A DNA stretch of 64,000 bases from Metridium senile. Taxonomy: Eukaryota; Cnidaria; Anthozoa; Actiniaria; Metridiidae. Every line of letters begins with the position of its first letter. The stretch's first letter is position 1. This document shows positions 13,501 to 24,267 of this stretch, in pieces. The stretch spans positions 1,945,436-2,009,435 of the forward strand of contig OX459100.1 in assembly GCA_949775045.1 (NCBI GenBank), read 5' to 3'. The notes under the pieces are model-generated. The model had not been told where the DNA came from. It made no database searches and saw only the letters and a list, made by a program, of their open reading frames with translations. The position numbers and the translations under genes were made by a program.

Positions 13501-16500
13501 AATGAATACTATCTAATGCATGTCATTCTCTTGCAGGTCTTTCTTTATTGCATTATTCCGTCATCTGATATACGTAGGGCAGCGAGGTGAGCAACATAGC
13601 CACTTTTCAAATAAGTTTTGTAATCATTCATATAAATCATTTGTACAGTTGCATTAACTACATAGGGACAGACCATTAGATATTTAAGGGGTGGGGTAGG
13701 AGGGTGAGGATGAGTTGGGCAACTTTTGGTGCCTATAATAGTCTTTCCCTTTCAATCTATTCTCTTGTAGTGGGATTGGTTGGATCACATAAGCTGGTAT
13801 TTATTATTTTCATATGTATTTTGATTGACAGGTTGTCATCGTACTGCCTTGGAGCTGTGTAAACTATTGTTAAGGTATTTACATTATGTTTAACAGTGAG
13901 AGCATCAATGTTTTCATCGTCATCTCTTGTTATATCTTATTATTATCATCATTACCATCATTTATCATCATCATCATTACCAGCAGCATCATCATCAACA
14001 TCATCACTATCATTTATCATCATCATCAACATTATCATTATTACCATCATTTATCATCATCATCATCATCATTATCATCATTACCAGCAGCATCATCATC
14101 AAAATCATCATCATCATCAACATTATTACAACCACTGTCACCATCATCATCAGCACAACTACAATCATCATCACCATCAATTATCATCCTCATCCTTATT
14201 ATCAACAGCATCATCACTGTCACCACCACCATCATCATCACCATCATTAACATGCTCACCACCACAACCATCATCAACACCTTATATATATTCATAAAGA
14301 TTAGTTTTTCTTTCAATCTGTAAAGTAATTAAAAGTAGTTGATGTATAGTAACCATGTTTTGTTCTTCAGTCTTGATCCTGATAATGATCCACTATGTAA
14401 AGTAGTTGATGTATAGTAACCATGTTTTGTTATTCAGTCTTGATCCTGATAATGATCCACTATGTAAAGTAGTTGATGTATAGTAACCATGTTTTGTTCT
14501 TCAGTCTTAATCCTGATAATGATCCACTATGTAAAGTAGTTGATGTATAGTAACCATGTTTTGTTATTCAGTCTTGATCCTGATAATGATCCACTATGTA
14601 AAGTAGTTGATGTATAGTAACCATGTTTTGTTCTTCAGTCTTGATCCTGATAATGATCCACTATGTAAAGTAGTTGATGTATAGTAACCATGTTTTGTTA
14701 TTCAGTCTTGATCCTGATAATGATCCACTATGTAAAGTAGTTGATGTATAATAACCATGTTTTGTTATTCAGTCTTGATCCTGATAATGATCCACTATGT
14801 AAAGTAGTTGATGTATAATAACCATGTTTTGTTCTTCAGTCTTAATCCTGATAATGATCCACTATGTAAAGTAGTTGATGTATAGTAACCATGTTTTGTT
14901 CTTCAGTCTTGATCCTGATAATGATCCACTATGTAAAGTAGTTGATGTATAGTAACCATGTTTTGTTATTCAGTCTTGATCCTGATAATGATCCACTATG
15001 TAAAGTAGTTGATGTATAGTAACCATGTTTTGTTATTCAGTCTTGATCCTGATAATGATCCACTATGTGTCCTATTGTTGATTGATTTCTATGCCTTGAC
15101 GTCAGACCAGTATTCATATCTTGTGCGCATGTATGATGAATGGGAGGTTAGTTTCATTCTTATCGACATCATAATTAGATAATCAAAACTTGCTAGAAGG
15201 TTACAATGAAATGATTAGGAAAGGTTGACTGATAAACTATAGAAAAGATGGTATTCATCCAAGCCCATCATATAGCAGAATATTTGAGTTGAGATTTCAA
15301 TATTTGGAAAGACCACCTATTGAAATCGAGACTGAATGATGATGATAATGGCTATGATGACAATGGTGGTGATGAAGGTGATGATGATGGTGATGACAAT
15401 CATTGGTAATTATGATGATGATGGTATAGACATTGGTGGCTAAGTTTATAAGACTGCATATTATAATCAGGACTGGATGATGTTGATAATGATAGTGGTT
15501 ATGATGACCATGATGATGATGATAATAACAATTATGATGATAATAATAATAATAACTTTATTGATAAATTGACTTGCAATTCAAAAGAATTGAAAAACTC
15601 AATATTTACATTGTTTTGAAGTATAGATTAAATATTTGCATAATTGTAGATATAATACATGTTAAAATTAGTCCCATTTCTTAATTGAACTTGGAATGAA
15701 GTTGTTTTGGTATCTTTTTGTCCTGCACCTGAGAAGTGGAATTCTCCTAGGCTTTCTAAGGCTATAGTTCTTGGACATAGGTTTTGGTAAAAGGCTGTGT
15801 AATTTACTATCAGGACATGTAATGTTCTTGTAAAATTTCATACACAAATGTTCGCGTCTCTCATAGTGAGTGGTAAGGTTTAGTTCTTTAAGTGCGACCT
15901 TATATGGCAAATGTGGGTGCACGATGCATAACACCCGACGCTGGATCACTTCTAGCGAATATTTAGATGATGATAGTGATTACGAAGCATAATAAAAATC
16001 ATGCTGATATTGATGCTGTAGTAGTCTTCGAGATGATAGAAATAATTATGACAATGATGATGTTAGTGTTGATCATAATGACGTCAGTATAATAGACATG
16101 CTTTTTACCACATGATTTATTATCTAAAGTTATTTTTTTCAGAGTCATAGAAACTTGTCCCAACTACCAAACTTTGCATTTTCTGTGGCACTCTCTCTTT
16201 ACCATTTGGGCAAGAATGATGGTGACACAAGTCGAGCGGATCAGATGGTTAGTACAATGCTATTCCTATTGTTGTGTTTTTCGTGAATTATAATTATTTG
16301 CTGTTCTGATGTATAAAAAAATTACTCATTGTGATTATTATTTTAGATTTTTATTCATTTTTCATTCATTTTTCATTCATTATTCAATATTTGTTTTTGT
16401 TTTTGTTATTTTTTTATTTTTTTTGTTATTCATTGAGAAAAGTGTTTTTGTTTCAGCTGCAAGATGCCTTGATAATGTTTCCTTCGGTAAGACCTTAATA

Positions 16501-19500
16501 TATTCTTTTCTGCTCTGCATTTTAAAGTGATAAACTGTTTGGTTTGATAGACTCTTCCTTGTAAGTGTGAATAGTGTACAATACTAGATATGAAATGTCT
16601 ACTATTTTTTGTATTAGGTGTTAATACCACTGTTGGATAAATGCAGTGTTGCTTTGGACTCTTCTCTTGCAAAACATACATTTTTCAATGATGCAAGAAC
16701 AAGGTAAGTTATGTAACAGCTGATGAAGTAATAGTGTCTGGATTAACTTCAAGACGACAAACATTTATCATACCATAGTTGTTACTGTAACAGTCACATT
16801 TTATTTAAACTGAAGATGGAATACAATACAATACAATAAACTTTAAAGTTATTTAAGTTATTGTCCCCTCACATCTTACTTATGACCCTCACAGTTATGA
16901 TAGTTAATGTTGATCCATGTCAGTATAAAAATGTGCTATTTTACTAAATTTTGTCTAACTTGTATTTGCTACTTTTACATCCACGTTTAACAGTTATCAT
17001 TATCATTATTATCCCCATCATTGAGATCATAGTAGGTACCATTAGCATGGCCATTATCATTGACATTATTATTTTATCACAGTGCGTCCATTGCTCTGAA
17101 TCAACTGGTGATGTTATATATAGGCAGAACACACCATGTATGGAAGGACCCACAGGTAATGATCAGATAAACCTTCTTCACATTTAAAATATTGTTCATA
17201 TTTTCAAAAATGGTTTTGACGGCTGAAGCTACAGTTTTAACACTTCAAAGGATGTTGGTATTTTAGCTTATTTTGTCTCTTGTTTACAGATTTTCCAAAT
17301 GATTTGTTGTATATGTTTATGAGTATATTTTCATTGCAAGCTGTTGCAGTGGTAGGTGTTGAACGGAATAATTCGGAAAGAAACTTCAACTAATGAATTA
17401 CATAAAATGAAACTTCCAACATCCTTTGCAGTCTTATGAGCGTTTTAAACTGTAGTTTTGACAATGAAAAAGGTGATTTACTTTGTTTATTTTAGGTAAT
17501 TGAATGGCTTGTAACTAATGTCAAGGTGGTTCTTCAAAGAGTTGATAGACAAGATGCATATGTAAAAGATTGTGCCAAAAAGTAAGTCTAGTGATGATAC
17601 AATTTAAATTGTACAATATTGAATAGATGAACAATTATTTATTGAATTTTGATATGGTTTGATGTGATGTTTTGTACTTATTTGCCTACAGTATTCATCC
17701 AAGCATTTGTTGGTAGATTTGTTCATTCATTTGTTTACTTATTTACTCATTCTTTCATTTCTATCCGCTTATAGACGAACAATCAGATATCGAGGGACTC
17801 CTAGAGCTATCTACAGGCATATCATCATGTCTGGTAAGTGTTTTTCAAGTTACTTTTCAAGTACATTTTAAGTACATCACCACAGTAAGGGGGAAAAATG
17901 AGTTTCATTACTGCTTTGTATTTCAGATATCAAGGATGCAACTGCTTCATTACCAATGGTAAATAATATGATGTCTTGTTTCAATGTCTTTTCTGTTTTT
18001 CTTCTCTTTGTCCTCACAAATACTTTTTTACCCGCACACTCACTCAACAATTCTTTTTTGTTAAAAGGTACTTATAGTCTAGCCTGTGTTACAGCCGGAA
18101 TTTTTCTCTCGAAAGTCTGTCTGTAAATCAGAGCAATGAACCGTGTTCTGGCCCCCAGCAAACTACACGATTATATATACTAGATGCTGATTGGCTTTCT
18201 ATGATGCTCTTTCTTACACAAACTCTCATTGGACAATTCAACATAACTGGAAGTAAATTGAAAAATAGCATTTACTTCTGGTTATGTTGAATTGTCCAAT
18301 GAGAGTTCATGTAAGAAAGAGCATCATCGAAAGCCAATCAGCATCTAGTATATATAATCGTGTAGTTCGCTGGGGGCCAGAACACGGTTCGTTGCTCTGA
18401 TTCACATGCAGACATTCGAGAGAAAAAGTCCGGCTGTAACACAGGCTACTTATAGTCAAAATATCTAAAGGTCTATATGTACTTTTGTGACTGTATGTTT
18501 GTCATCCAGAGTTTGTAACAACTGTAATGTTACTTTTTTAGGATTTACAAGATGTTCCTCTTTTGTCCTATGATCCTTTGCCTCCTTCAGACTCTGTGTC
18601 AGGATATACTCGGCCTGAAAGGTCAGTTCTTTAAATGGTGTGCTATGGTGTGTTATGGTGTACCCTGTGTAGCAGCTCTCTAGGGGACTGGGAGAGAGAG
18701 AAAGGGAGAGCCTGCAATGACGACCCCACATTCTGGGTATTTTTCCTTCCTTTCCCTTCCCCCTCCCCTTCTTCTCTCCCCAATCTCCTAAGAGCCACTA
18801 CGCAGGCTAGTTATGGTGTGCTGTGCTGTGGTGTGCTGTGGTATGATACAAGTCGTGTTGGGTGTGGTGCAATATGGTGTGGTGTGATATGATGTTGTAT
18901 TAGTGTGGTGTCAAATGTTTTGATTAGGTCCAGTAATATGTTGTATGATGTTACAATGGTTAGATATTGTGTGTAGTGACATTATGATGTATGATGTTGT
19001 GTTGGCTGTGGTGTTGTATGATGCCATGTTGGGTGACTTGTGATGTCAAATTGTTTGATTTGGTGCAGTATTGTGTCATGTGATGTTGCCATGTTATGGT
19101 GTGTTGTGGCATGGTACTGTATGATGTTGTGTGGTGTTGTATGATGTTGGGTGTGGTGTGGTGTTTTATGATGCCATGTTGGCTGTGGTGTGATGTCAAA
19201 TAGTTTGATTTGGTGCAGTATTGTGTCATGTGATGTTGCGATGTTATGGTGTGTGTGGTAATGCATGATCATTACCCCTTCTTCTTGTAGTTTATTTTGC
19301 TCTTCTTTTTTCAGACAAAGAATACGTACTGAAGAAGGCAGTCCTTTGTCACTGTTCTTCCGGTCTCTTCTGCCATCATTTAATCCACAGGTAACCCAAA
19401 CACTAGCTAACAGTACTTAGTACTCCTCCCTAGCCCCACCACACCCAATCTTTTGTTTGCTGTATTTCACATTAACCATTGTGTTTGTATTCACTAGAGG

Positions 19501-19822
19501 TGCACACTTGTTACCATTTTAGTATCAACATCAATGAAATTCTCTACTTCGTGTTCTAATGTCTGTTGTTTGTATTTGTTTCCAGGCCCCAAATGATGAC
19601 GAAAATTACCGGTATGTAGAAAGACAGGTAGTCCAAGAGGTGGAAGGTGCAGAAGGGGGTCCAAGACCAATAAGAGGGTCTGATATCTCACAAAGTGTTG
19701 AAACACTGATGACAGCAATGAGAGAGCTTCTAACTAGTATTAGTTTTCGTGGGGAACCTGAGAACCAGGGTGCAGAGGAAGAAGAGCAGGATTGGGGCGA
19801 GAATGAAGAACATAATCAATAA
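7528..19822 (+). CDS. TCF25: TCF25 (NULP1 / Rqc1 homologue), complete, 24 coding exons
   Basis: Coding exons: 7528-7662, 8395-8592, 8898-8976, 9072-9141, 10060-10125, 10488-10529, 10610-10653, 11510-11543, 11959-12055, 12407-12506, 13070-13163, 13537-13586, 13832-13874, 15041-15146, 16143-16247, 16457-16486, 16618-16703, 17083-17155, 17496-17581, 17775-17833, 17927-17958, 18542-18621, 19315-19390, 19586-19822. All phases agree and total 673 codons plus stop, close to human TCF25 (676). The N-terminus has an acidic patch and a lysine-rich tract (exon 2). The conserved core includes FEHSQAYQQVQ, HIDSLLQLSE, SRLDYKRSENRSFF, LDPDNDPLCVLLLIDFYAL, LPNFAFSVAL and the late block YDPLPPSDSVSGYTRPER followed by SLFFRSLLP. 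The tail is acidic. The family acts with Listerin and NEMF in the ribosome quality-control complex that ubiquitinates stalled nascent chains; NULP1 was also described as a bHLH-like factor. Intron 4 starts with GC rather than GT. Exon 16 is only 30 nt. The acceptor of exon 14 lies in an 11-copy minisatellite. Confidence 0.96.
8200..8336. mobile_element. MITE family M1, copy 2 (TCF25 intron 1)
   Basis: It begins AGAGTACAAACATTAAAAG and ends in TTTGTACTCT, with an AT-rich interior like that of copy 1. The right arm has diverged. Confidence 0.65.
9351..9990. repeat. Minisatellite in TCF25 intron 4 (about 60-bp unit)
   Basis: Roughly ten units each contain CACTACCACCTGTCCATCAT and then TGTCTGATATCATGA. 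They alternate between a form with GATCATATT and a shorter one with GACATATTG. It derives from a CAT-rich microsatellite visible from 9190 onward. Confidence 0.9.
10190..10418. mobile_element. MITE family M2 (TCF25 intron 5)
   Basis: The long inverted repeats start AGAGCGAAAGCGCTAGAACC. The inner arm, with AATAGTTACTAACTAATAG, is mirrored on the right. A diverged half of the same family lies at about 43025-43122. Confidence 0.75.
10704..10727 (+). repeat. 24-nt G homopolymer
   Basis: An uninterrupted run of 24 G in TCF25 intron 7, preceded by GAGCCCTTT. The length may be inexact in an assembly. Similar runs cap the elements at 32369 and 58995. Confidence 0.9.
11158..11451. mobile_element. 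Near-perfect fold-back transposon with 10-bp target duplication (TCF25 intron 7)
   Basis: The element begins CATCCTCGG and ends CCGAGGATG, with arms of about 140 bp meeting at TTATTAGGTCGACC near 11285. It is flanked on both sides by GACAGTGATT (11148-11157 and 11452-11461), a direct target duplication. Long arms and a 9-10 bp duplication fit Mutator-like elements. It has no coding capacity. Confidence 0.88.
11640..11935. repeat. CATT/CATC tetranucleotide microsatellite (TCF25 intron 8)
   Basis: Long runs of ATTC, ATCC and ATTT tetranucleotides, with a pure CATC run at about 11808-11850. It ends directly before the acceptor of exon 9. Apparent reading frames across it are repeat artefacts. 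Confidence 0.9.
13930..14290. repeat. TCA trinucleotide-rich tract (TCF25 intron 13)
   Basis: Imperfect (TCA)n and (ATC)n with interspersed CACCAT and CAGCAGCAT. Open in several frames because of composition, not as a gene. Confidence 0.9.
14331..15067 (+). repeat. 67-bp minisatellite duplicating the exon-14 splice acceptor of TCF25
   Basis: Eleven acceptors ending CAG occur at exactly 67-bp spacing: 14370, 14437, 14504, 14571, 14638, 14705, 14772, 14839, 14906, 14973 and 15040. Each unit holds 41 bases of intron end and the first 26 bases of exon 14 (starting TCTTGATCC, or TCTTAATCC in copies 3 and 8). Ten upstream copies then run into GTAAAG, a donor-like sequence, while the eleventh continues into the true exon (CTATGTGTCC). 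Units vary at one pyrimidine-tract base (TTCTTCAG or TTATTCAG). Confidence 0.95.
15335..15555. repeat. GAT-rich microsatellite (TCF25 intron 14)
   Basis: Imperfect GATGAT and GATAAT repeats that grade into an AAT run. The run is the 3' tail of the adjacent LINE fragment. Confidence 0.8.
15545..15960 (-). mobile_element. LINE 3' fragment in TCF25 intron 14
   Basis: Minus-strand ORF 15949-15668 reads RRVLCIVHPHLPYKVAL, HYERREHLCMKFYKNI and IPLLRCRTKRYQNNFIPSSI, typical of the C-terminus of metazoan LINE ORF2. The 3' tail is (TTATTA)n at about 15545. The copy is antisense to TCF25, 5'-truncated and inactive. Confidence 0.8.
18080..18448. mobile_element. Fold-back transposon with 9-bp target duplication (TCF25 intron 21)
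   Basis: It starts TAGCCTGTGTTACAGCCGGA and ends with the complement. The arms of about 165 bp meet near 18250-18265 (TTTACTTC side). It is flanked by CTTATAGTC at 18071-18079 and 18449-18457. Arm identity is high, which suggests a fairly recent insertion. No ORF. Confidence 0.88.
18655..18810. repeat. Diverged fold-back repeat (TCF25 intron 22)
   Basis: The left arm near 18660-18690 (CAGCTCTCTAGGGG) and right arm near 18785-18808 (CCTAAGAGCCACTACGCAGG) are partial inverted copies. A polypyrimidine block lies between them. Confidence 0.5.
18816..19270. repeat. TGGTGT/TGATGT degenerate tandem tract (TCF25 intron 22)
   Basis: Long irregular array of TGGTGTG and TGATGT words. Two longer units with GTCAAATNGTTTGATTTGG occur at about 19045 and 19195. 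Minus-strand reading frames rich in His and Thr are composition artefacts. Confidence 0.8.
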
Positions 19823-19831
19823 TAGTATATC

Positions 19832-19837
19832 AATAAA
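19832..19837 (+). terminator. Probable polyadenylation signal of TCF25
   Basis: AATAAA begins 10 bases after the stop codon. That would imply a very short 3' UTR, with cleavage probably in the T/GT-rich sequence around 19855-19870. Confidence 0.6.
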
Positions 19838-20970
19838 ATGATGAGGAATTTATGTTCCTTTGTTGTGTTTGTATTTGAATTAAAACAAGGAATACCACAT
19901 TGCCTATTGTTTTATTCTCACTTGGACGTGGGTCAGAATAAACCACCTTAAAACAATCTCAATCAAAGTTAGATATGTTATGTATTTTAGATAGATAGGA
20001 AGATAAAAAAGATGGATGAAATAATACATAAAAAATATGTTGTATTTTAGCAAGAAAGAAAGATGAAAGAGATGGATGAAATAAAACATCAAAAATATGT
20101 TGTGTTTGGAGTGTTTACATATTTTAAAAGCACCATCCTCTGAGACTAGCTAGGGACATTGTTGCACAGGTTGTAAAACTAAAGTTTATTGTGTTGTATT
20201 GTTTCTATTATTCAATAAGCCACAAAAAGCAATTTTCTGCAGCTACTCGTTCACAACCTCCATATTGTTTTGCATGTGGCATAGACTGGAAACTAGTCTT
20301 TTTTTTTGGCCGAGTAAGACTGGAGCGAGGGAATTGACAGAACATCGCATAAATTGAGGAGTAAAACGTAGAGCTTCTTTTCGCGCGAATTGCGTAAACT
20401 GCGATCGGCATTATTATGAATTGTAAAATAAACAAAATCATGAAATACAATGAAAGATATAAATAAAAGAAAAGGAAAACTATCGTTCACATATACTGTG
20501 ATTTTGGTATTGTCCGTTATGACGAGAGTTACATGTAGTTTGACAAAAGCGCCAACAAGTTCTATTGATAACCGAATGTAAATCTTTTTCATCCCAACCC
20601 GAAGTTGCTAAAATTTGCAGTGTTGACTTAACCCTCTAAACGGAAGAGTTTGTTAAAATACAAAGAGACTGGACAGTTGAGGCAGAGAATACAACACATT
20701 GTAGGTTAAAATATTTTAATGATCTTTTTTAACAAACTAACATCAAGAGAGCATTACTTCATTCTCTTGCTAACAAACAATTTTGAATGGCGATGGGCAA
20801 CATTGTTGAGTTACCAAGATTAGCGCAAATGTAGCTCATACTACAACTCGCTCAACAAATATTTTAACATTTATTATAACCATCATGCAAGTGTGTATGC
20901 AAAAGTTACCCAAAAAAGTTTAGACTTTCATTAAATTAGTACAAAAAGTTAGTTTTAATATTTAACTATA
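19838..20970. other. Intergenic, no gene recognised
   Basis: The stretch holds a short direct duplication (about 19976-20040 and 20041-20105, sharing AAAAATATGTTGT and GATGGATGAAATAA). The rest is AT-rich and I recognise no exon in it. Confidence 0.5.
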
Positions 20971-21102
20971 AGAGTACAAACACTAAAAGTGTGCAATACT
21001 TTGTTCTATTTACCACTTAATAGTGTTGATTACACAATAGAGAACAAAAGAATTTGCATAATTTAGTGGTATTTATGTTGCACACTCTAGTGTTTGTACT
21101 CT
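20971..21102. mobile_element. MITE family M1, copy 3
   Basis: The ends AGAGTACAAACACTAAAAGT and GTGTTTGTACTCT are inverted. The interior is related to that of copy 1 but reversed in order, so this copy is inserted in the opposite orientation. Confidence 0.75.
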
Positions 21103-21579
21103 AGTATTAGTTTTAGTTAGTCGAACTAAAATTATCGACATGAATGTACTGTTTTGGTTTCTTTTATCCCTTTAATTTCCTGCTTTATTTTTTTCCCGTT
21201 TGTTTCAAGTTTTTCTTTCTTTTTCCATTCTGTTCTCTTTTCTTTTTCTTTCAATTTCCTTTTGTCCATATTCTTTCATTCTTTCTCCCTTTCGTTCCTT
21301 TTTCTTCTTTCTTTTCAGTTCTGTTATTTTTGCCCGGGCCTTATGCCTCGATTTGTTGTCAAAATATTCACAAATCCCAAGCAAAAAACGAGAGAATGTT
21401 ATTGCTAACAATATAGAAAACACAAATGCCCCTTTTGTCAAATAGTACAGCGGTGCTAGATAACATGAGCCTGGTCTATTACGTAAACCGTGTCTAGTAC
21501 ACAGAAGCCCTGAAAACCACGTGAAAGAACTGATAAACGCAATTTTCAGTCATATGATTCCTATGGTTTTCTTCTTGTT

Positions 21580-21736
21580 ATACACTGAATCGAAATATGG
21601 CGAGCAATTTGAATAACTGACGTTCTTGACTAGCTAGCCTCTCATACATGAAAAAAATCATTTGTGTTCCAACTTGAGTACGAGGTTAACCAGTCAAGAA
21701 CAACAGCAGGTCGCCATATTCTGATTCGGTCTATAA
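21580..21736. mobile_element. MITE family M3, copy 1
   Basis: The ends TGAATCGAAATATGGCG and CGCCATATTCTGATTCGG are inverted. Inner arms contain GTTCTTGACTAGCTAGCC and GGTTAACCAGTCAAGAAC. Relatives lie at 24823-24978 and at 44519-47165, where a LINE interrupts the copy. Confidence 0.8.
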
Positions 21737-22166
21737 CAGTCTTAACATATCAACTCTATGTATATTACAGTATAAAAGTATGACCACATACTTTTGTATT
21801 CACATACTGCTAGTATTCACATATACTTAAATGTATTCGCATACTTCTATGCACGGGAGTTTGTACTTTAACTGACAGATAAATTTAATGTGAAGTTGTC
21901 TGATTTTACCGAATAAGTGAATATATTAAAAGTGGTCATACTTTTGTGAGTCGCGCTGTAATAGAGCCTATTAATTACCTTTTCAAATGCCCAATCAAAG
22001 TAGCGCACTCATAAAATTATTTTATTCCGTATGAAAAACGTATGAAAAATAAGAAACGCCATGCTCTTTTTTCTAATGAACAGTTGGATTATTTTTTACC
22101 AGAAGAGAAATTGAAAAAACCTACTTAGTCAATACGGTTATATCGACGATAGACATGTGGTCAGCG

Positions 22167-23375
22167 TTATTCCCCTAGCAACTCTTGCAGGGTAGTAAAT
22201 CCATATCTCTGGGGAGCACGTGTTTCTTTCACATCTTTTCCCTGGATCTTGCCATCTACAAGGTACTCTTTCTTCAAGATATCTTGGGACCATTTTAGAA
22301 GGTTGTCAATATTAGGAGTAGACACATCCATTATTTCGGCAATACCTCGCTGCACTACCAACCCACAAGGGACATCTTCTATCATGTATCGATAGTTGAA
22401 GTTAGGTAACCACTTGCCATCGTCTGTCTGTACCATAGGATGTGTCAGACCTTTGTACGCCCTGTTTGTTCTGATGGCTTGGTAGAGACTGCTCTTATCC
22501 TCAATGTCATTAGGGTAGCTTCTTTTAAACCAATCAAAGAGATCTTCAACGCTGGAGAAATCTAGATGAGGGCGCTGGTCTTTGATGGCTTGAGCAATGG
22601 CGAGCTTTTCCGCGCTGACTACAGTCAGCATTTTTGCGCACTCCTCACTAATACCCTGGTAGAACAAAGGCTTCTCGTCAAGTGGTTTACCGTCCCAGCT
22701 AGCCCAGCGGTCGTGTAGTATACATGGATGGATGAAATTAGGGCTACTTAATGTACTCGCTATTAAATCTCCTTTGAATAATACCTGAGGCTTGTCACCA
22801 AGCAATCCCTGCATTATGGCACCGAGGTCTCTCTTGGGAGGAATGGACCCGACTCGTTTTGCTGTCACGAGTGAGTCTTTAGTACCCAGTACATCGACCG
22901 CGCGCCCAAATTCGGTTATACGTGTTGCCCATGGCAACGTACCACAATCTACTACATTACACTGTTTAACAACTTCCCCAAGCACTCCCTGCACTTGAAA
23001 ACCGAACCCTGGTCGTCCAGGAAGACCAACAAGAATCATTCCTGGCTCAATGTATGGTTTGATGGCATGTAGGTACTGCTCATGCGCAAAGGCTGGCATG
23101 ACAAAGGCTATGACATCACATCCTGGTATAGCTTGTTCTGGTTGCTTGGTTACCAGTTTTGGTTTGGTCTTGAGCTGTGAGTAAACCTTCTCATCTCGGT
23201 AAAGACTGACAGTAAAGTCTCCTTTGTCAAGTGAGTCTGACCAACGTTGTGCTTCATCTTGGAACAAAGTAAGAACACGGACCTCAGTGTTGGGTTGAGA
23301 TGAAGCGATGCCAGACAACGCCTGCGCGCCGTTACCACCACCGCAGATTACAAGTACCGTGGGCTTGGATGACAT
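22167..23375 (-). CDS. Opine dehydrogenase paralogue 1 (DH1), intact
   Basis: One exon of 402 codons. Family: octopine-type opine dehydrogenases, which reductively condense pyruvate with an amino acid (arginine, alanine, glycine, taurine) using NADH and so keep glycolysis running without oxygen. Seen here: dinucleotide-binding loop ICGGGNGAQ near residues 10-18, VMPAFAHEQY near 93-102, LVGLPG near 116-121, the helical domain with FIHPCIL (His probably the catalytic one), LTHPM, then NYRYMIEDVP with the Arg and Asp that align with the reported active-site residues of the Pecten enzyme, and the C-terminal signature APQRYGFTTL. Length and alignment match scallop octopine dehydrogenase (about 400 aa) end to end. 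The ATG at 23375 directly follows an acceptor (TTAACAG), so the 5' UTR is spliced; the likely leader exon ends at 24268. Substrate cannot be read from sequence. Confidence 0.93.
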   Translation of the reverse strand: MSSKPTVLVICGGGNGAQALSGIASSQPNTEVRVLTLFQDEAQRWSDSLDKGDFTVSLYRDEKVYSQLKTKPKLVTKQPEQAIPGCDVIAFVMPAFAHEQYLHAIKPYIEPGMILVGLPGRPGFGFQVQGVLGEVVKQCNVVDCGTLPWATRITEFGRAVDVLGTKDSLVTAKRVGSIPPKRDLGAIMQGLLGDKPQVLFKGDLIASTLSSPNFIHPCILHDRWASWDGKPLDEKPLFYQGISEECAKMLTVVSAEKLAIAQAIKDQRPHLDFSSVEDLFDWFKRSYPNDIEDKSSLYQAIRTNRAYKGLTHPMVQTDDGKWLPNFNYRYMIEDVPCGLVVQRGIAEIMDVSTPNIDNLLKWSQDILKKEYLVDGKIQGKDVKETRAPQRYGFTTLQELLGE

Positions 23376-24267
23376 CTCTGTTAATCAAAAACAGAAAAAT
23401 ATATGTAAAAATCAATTCTAATTCCAATTATAAGTTTGGTAGTATTTGATTGGCCTCCTTTTCGCTTCTTTGGTTTTTGGAGAAGGGACTTCGTAATCTC
23501 CTGGTGATCAGTCCTGATCTCCTCCTGACCTTCTCATTCTCGACAAAGGAAGCCCAATATAGGAAGAAAGTCCGGTAGGATTCCTGCAGAGGAGGCTAGT
23601 ATTTGACGTTTTAACATGAGTTATATATTTTTTTAAGGATCAAGAACGTGTCCGATATTTATTTGGGATAAATCCCACCTTTCCCCTCAAAAGCAAAATG
23701 AATCAAATGATAATTTGCAAGTTATCCTCGGAAAATCTTATCTTTGCAAAAAATACCATCCGTTGAATCATGAAACATCACCACATATGCTCGATTATCA
23801 TGCATATCTACCTTCCAGTTGATAAAGGTAGATAATCTTACATTATATCAATTTGAGTAACACCTCAGAGGAAGATTGTACAAGTTGTCGATTGAATCAT
23901 ATCTCAAAATTACCTTGACTTTGAAAATGAGATAGTTTAATCCTGCTTTTGCATGTACAAGTTTGAACAAATAACAATCCCTAGAGAGTTCGTGTTGCTC
24001 TGCACGAATGCAAATCGATTTTCCTGATTGCAGCCCATTTTTATCATATTATGGCAAAATCAAATCAAACAAATGTAGTCTTTTTTCACTCGTTTTAAGT
24101 CTTTATATTTTGCGATCTTATTGTGTGTTTTCTACGTCGGAAAACTCACCGTAAATGGCGATGAAAGCGTCTGAAATGTACACGTTTACATAAAATAATA
24201 ATCTGTCATTGATTTCAGTACTCGCTTAACCGCTCTTAAGTGTAAAACCACGAAGATAATCACTTAC

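Noticed and set aside
13886..14323. Overlapping Ser/His/Ile-rich frames
   Set aside because: TCA microsatellite in a TCF25 intron.
14331..15067. Possible CRISPR-like array (regular 67-bp spacing)
   Set aside because: The whole unit is repeated with no unique spacers, and it contains a eukaryotic splice acceptor and coding sequence.
17290..17341. Candidate extra TCF25 exon (acceptor TTTACAG, donor GTAGGT)
   Set aside because: It contains a stop in the required phase, and the flanking exons already join to match the human protein.
21144..21445. Several overlapping Phe/Ser-rich frames and a Lys/Glu-rich one opposite
   Set aside because: Polypyrimidine tract (TTTC-rich) without other coding signs.
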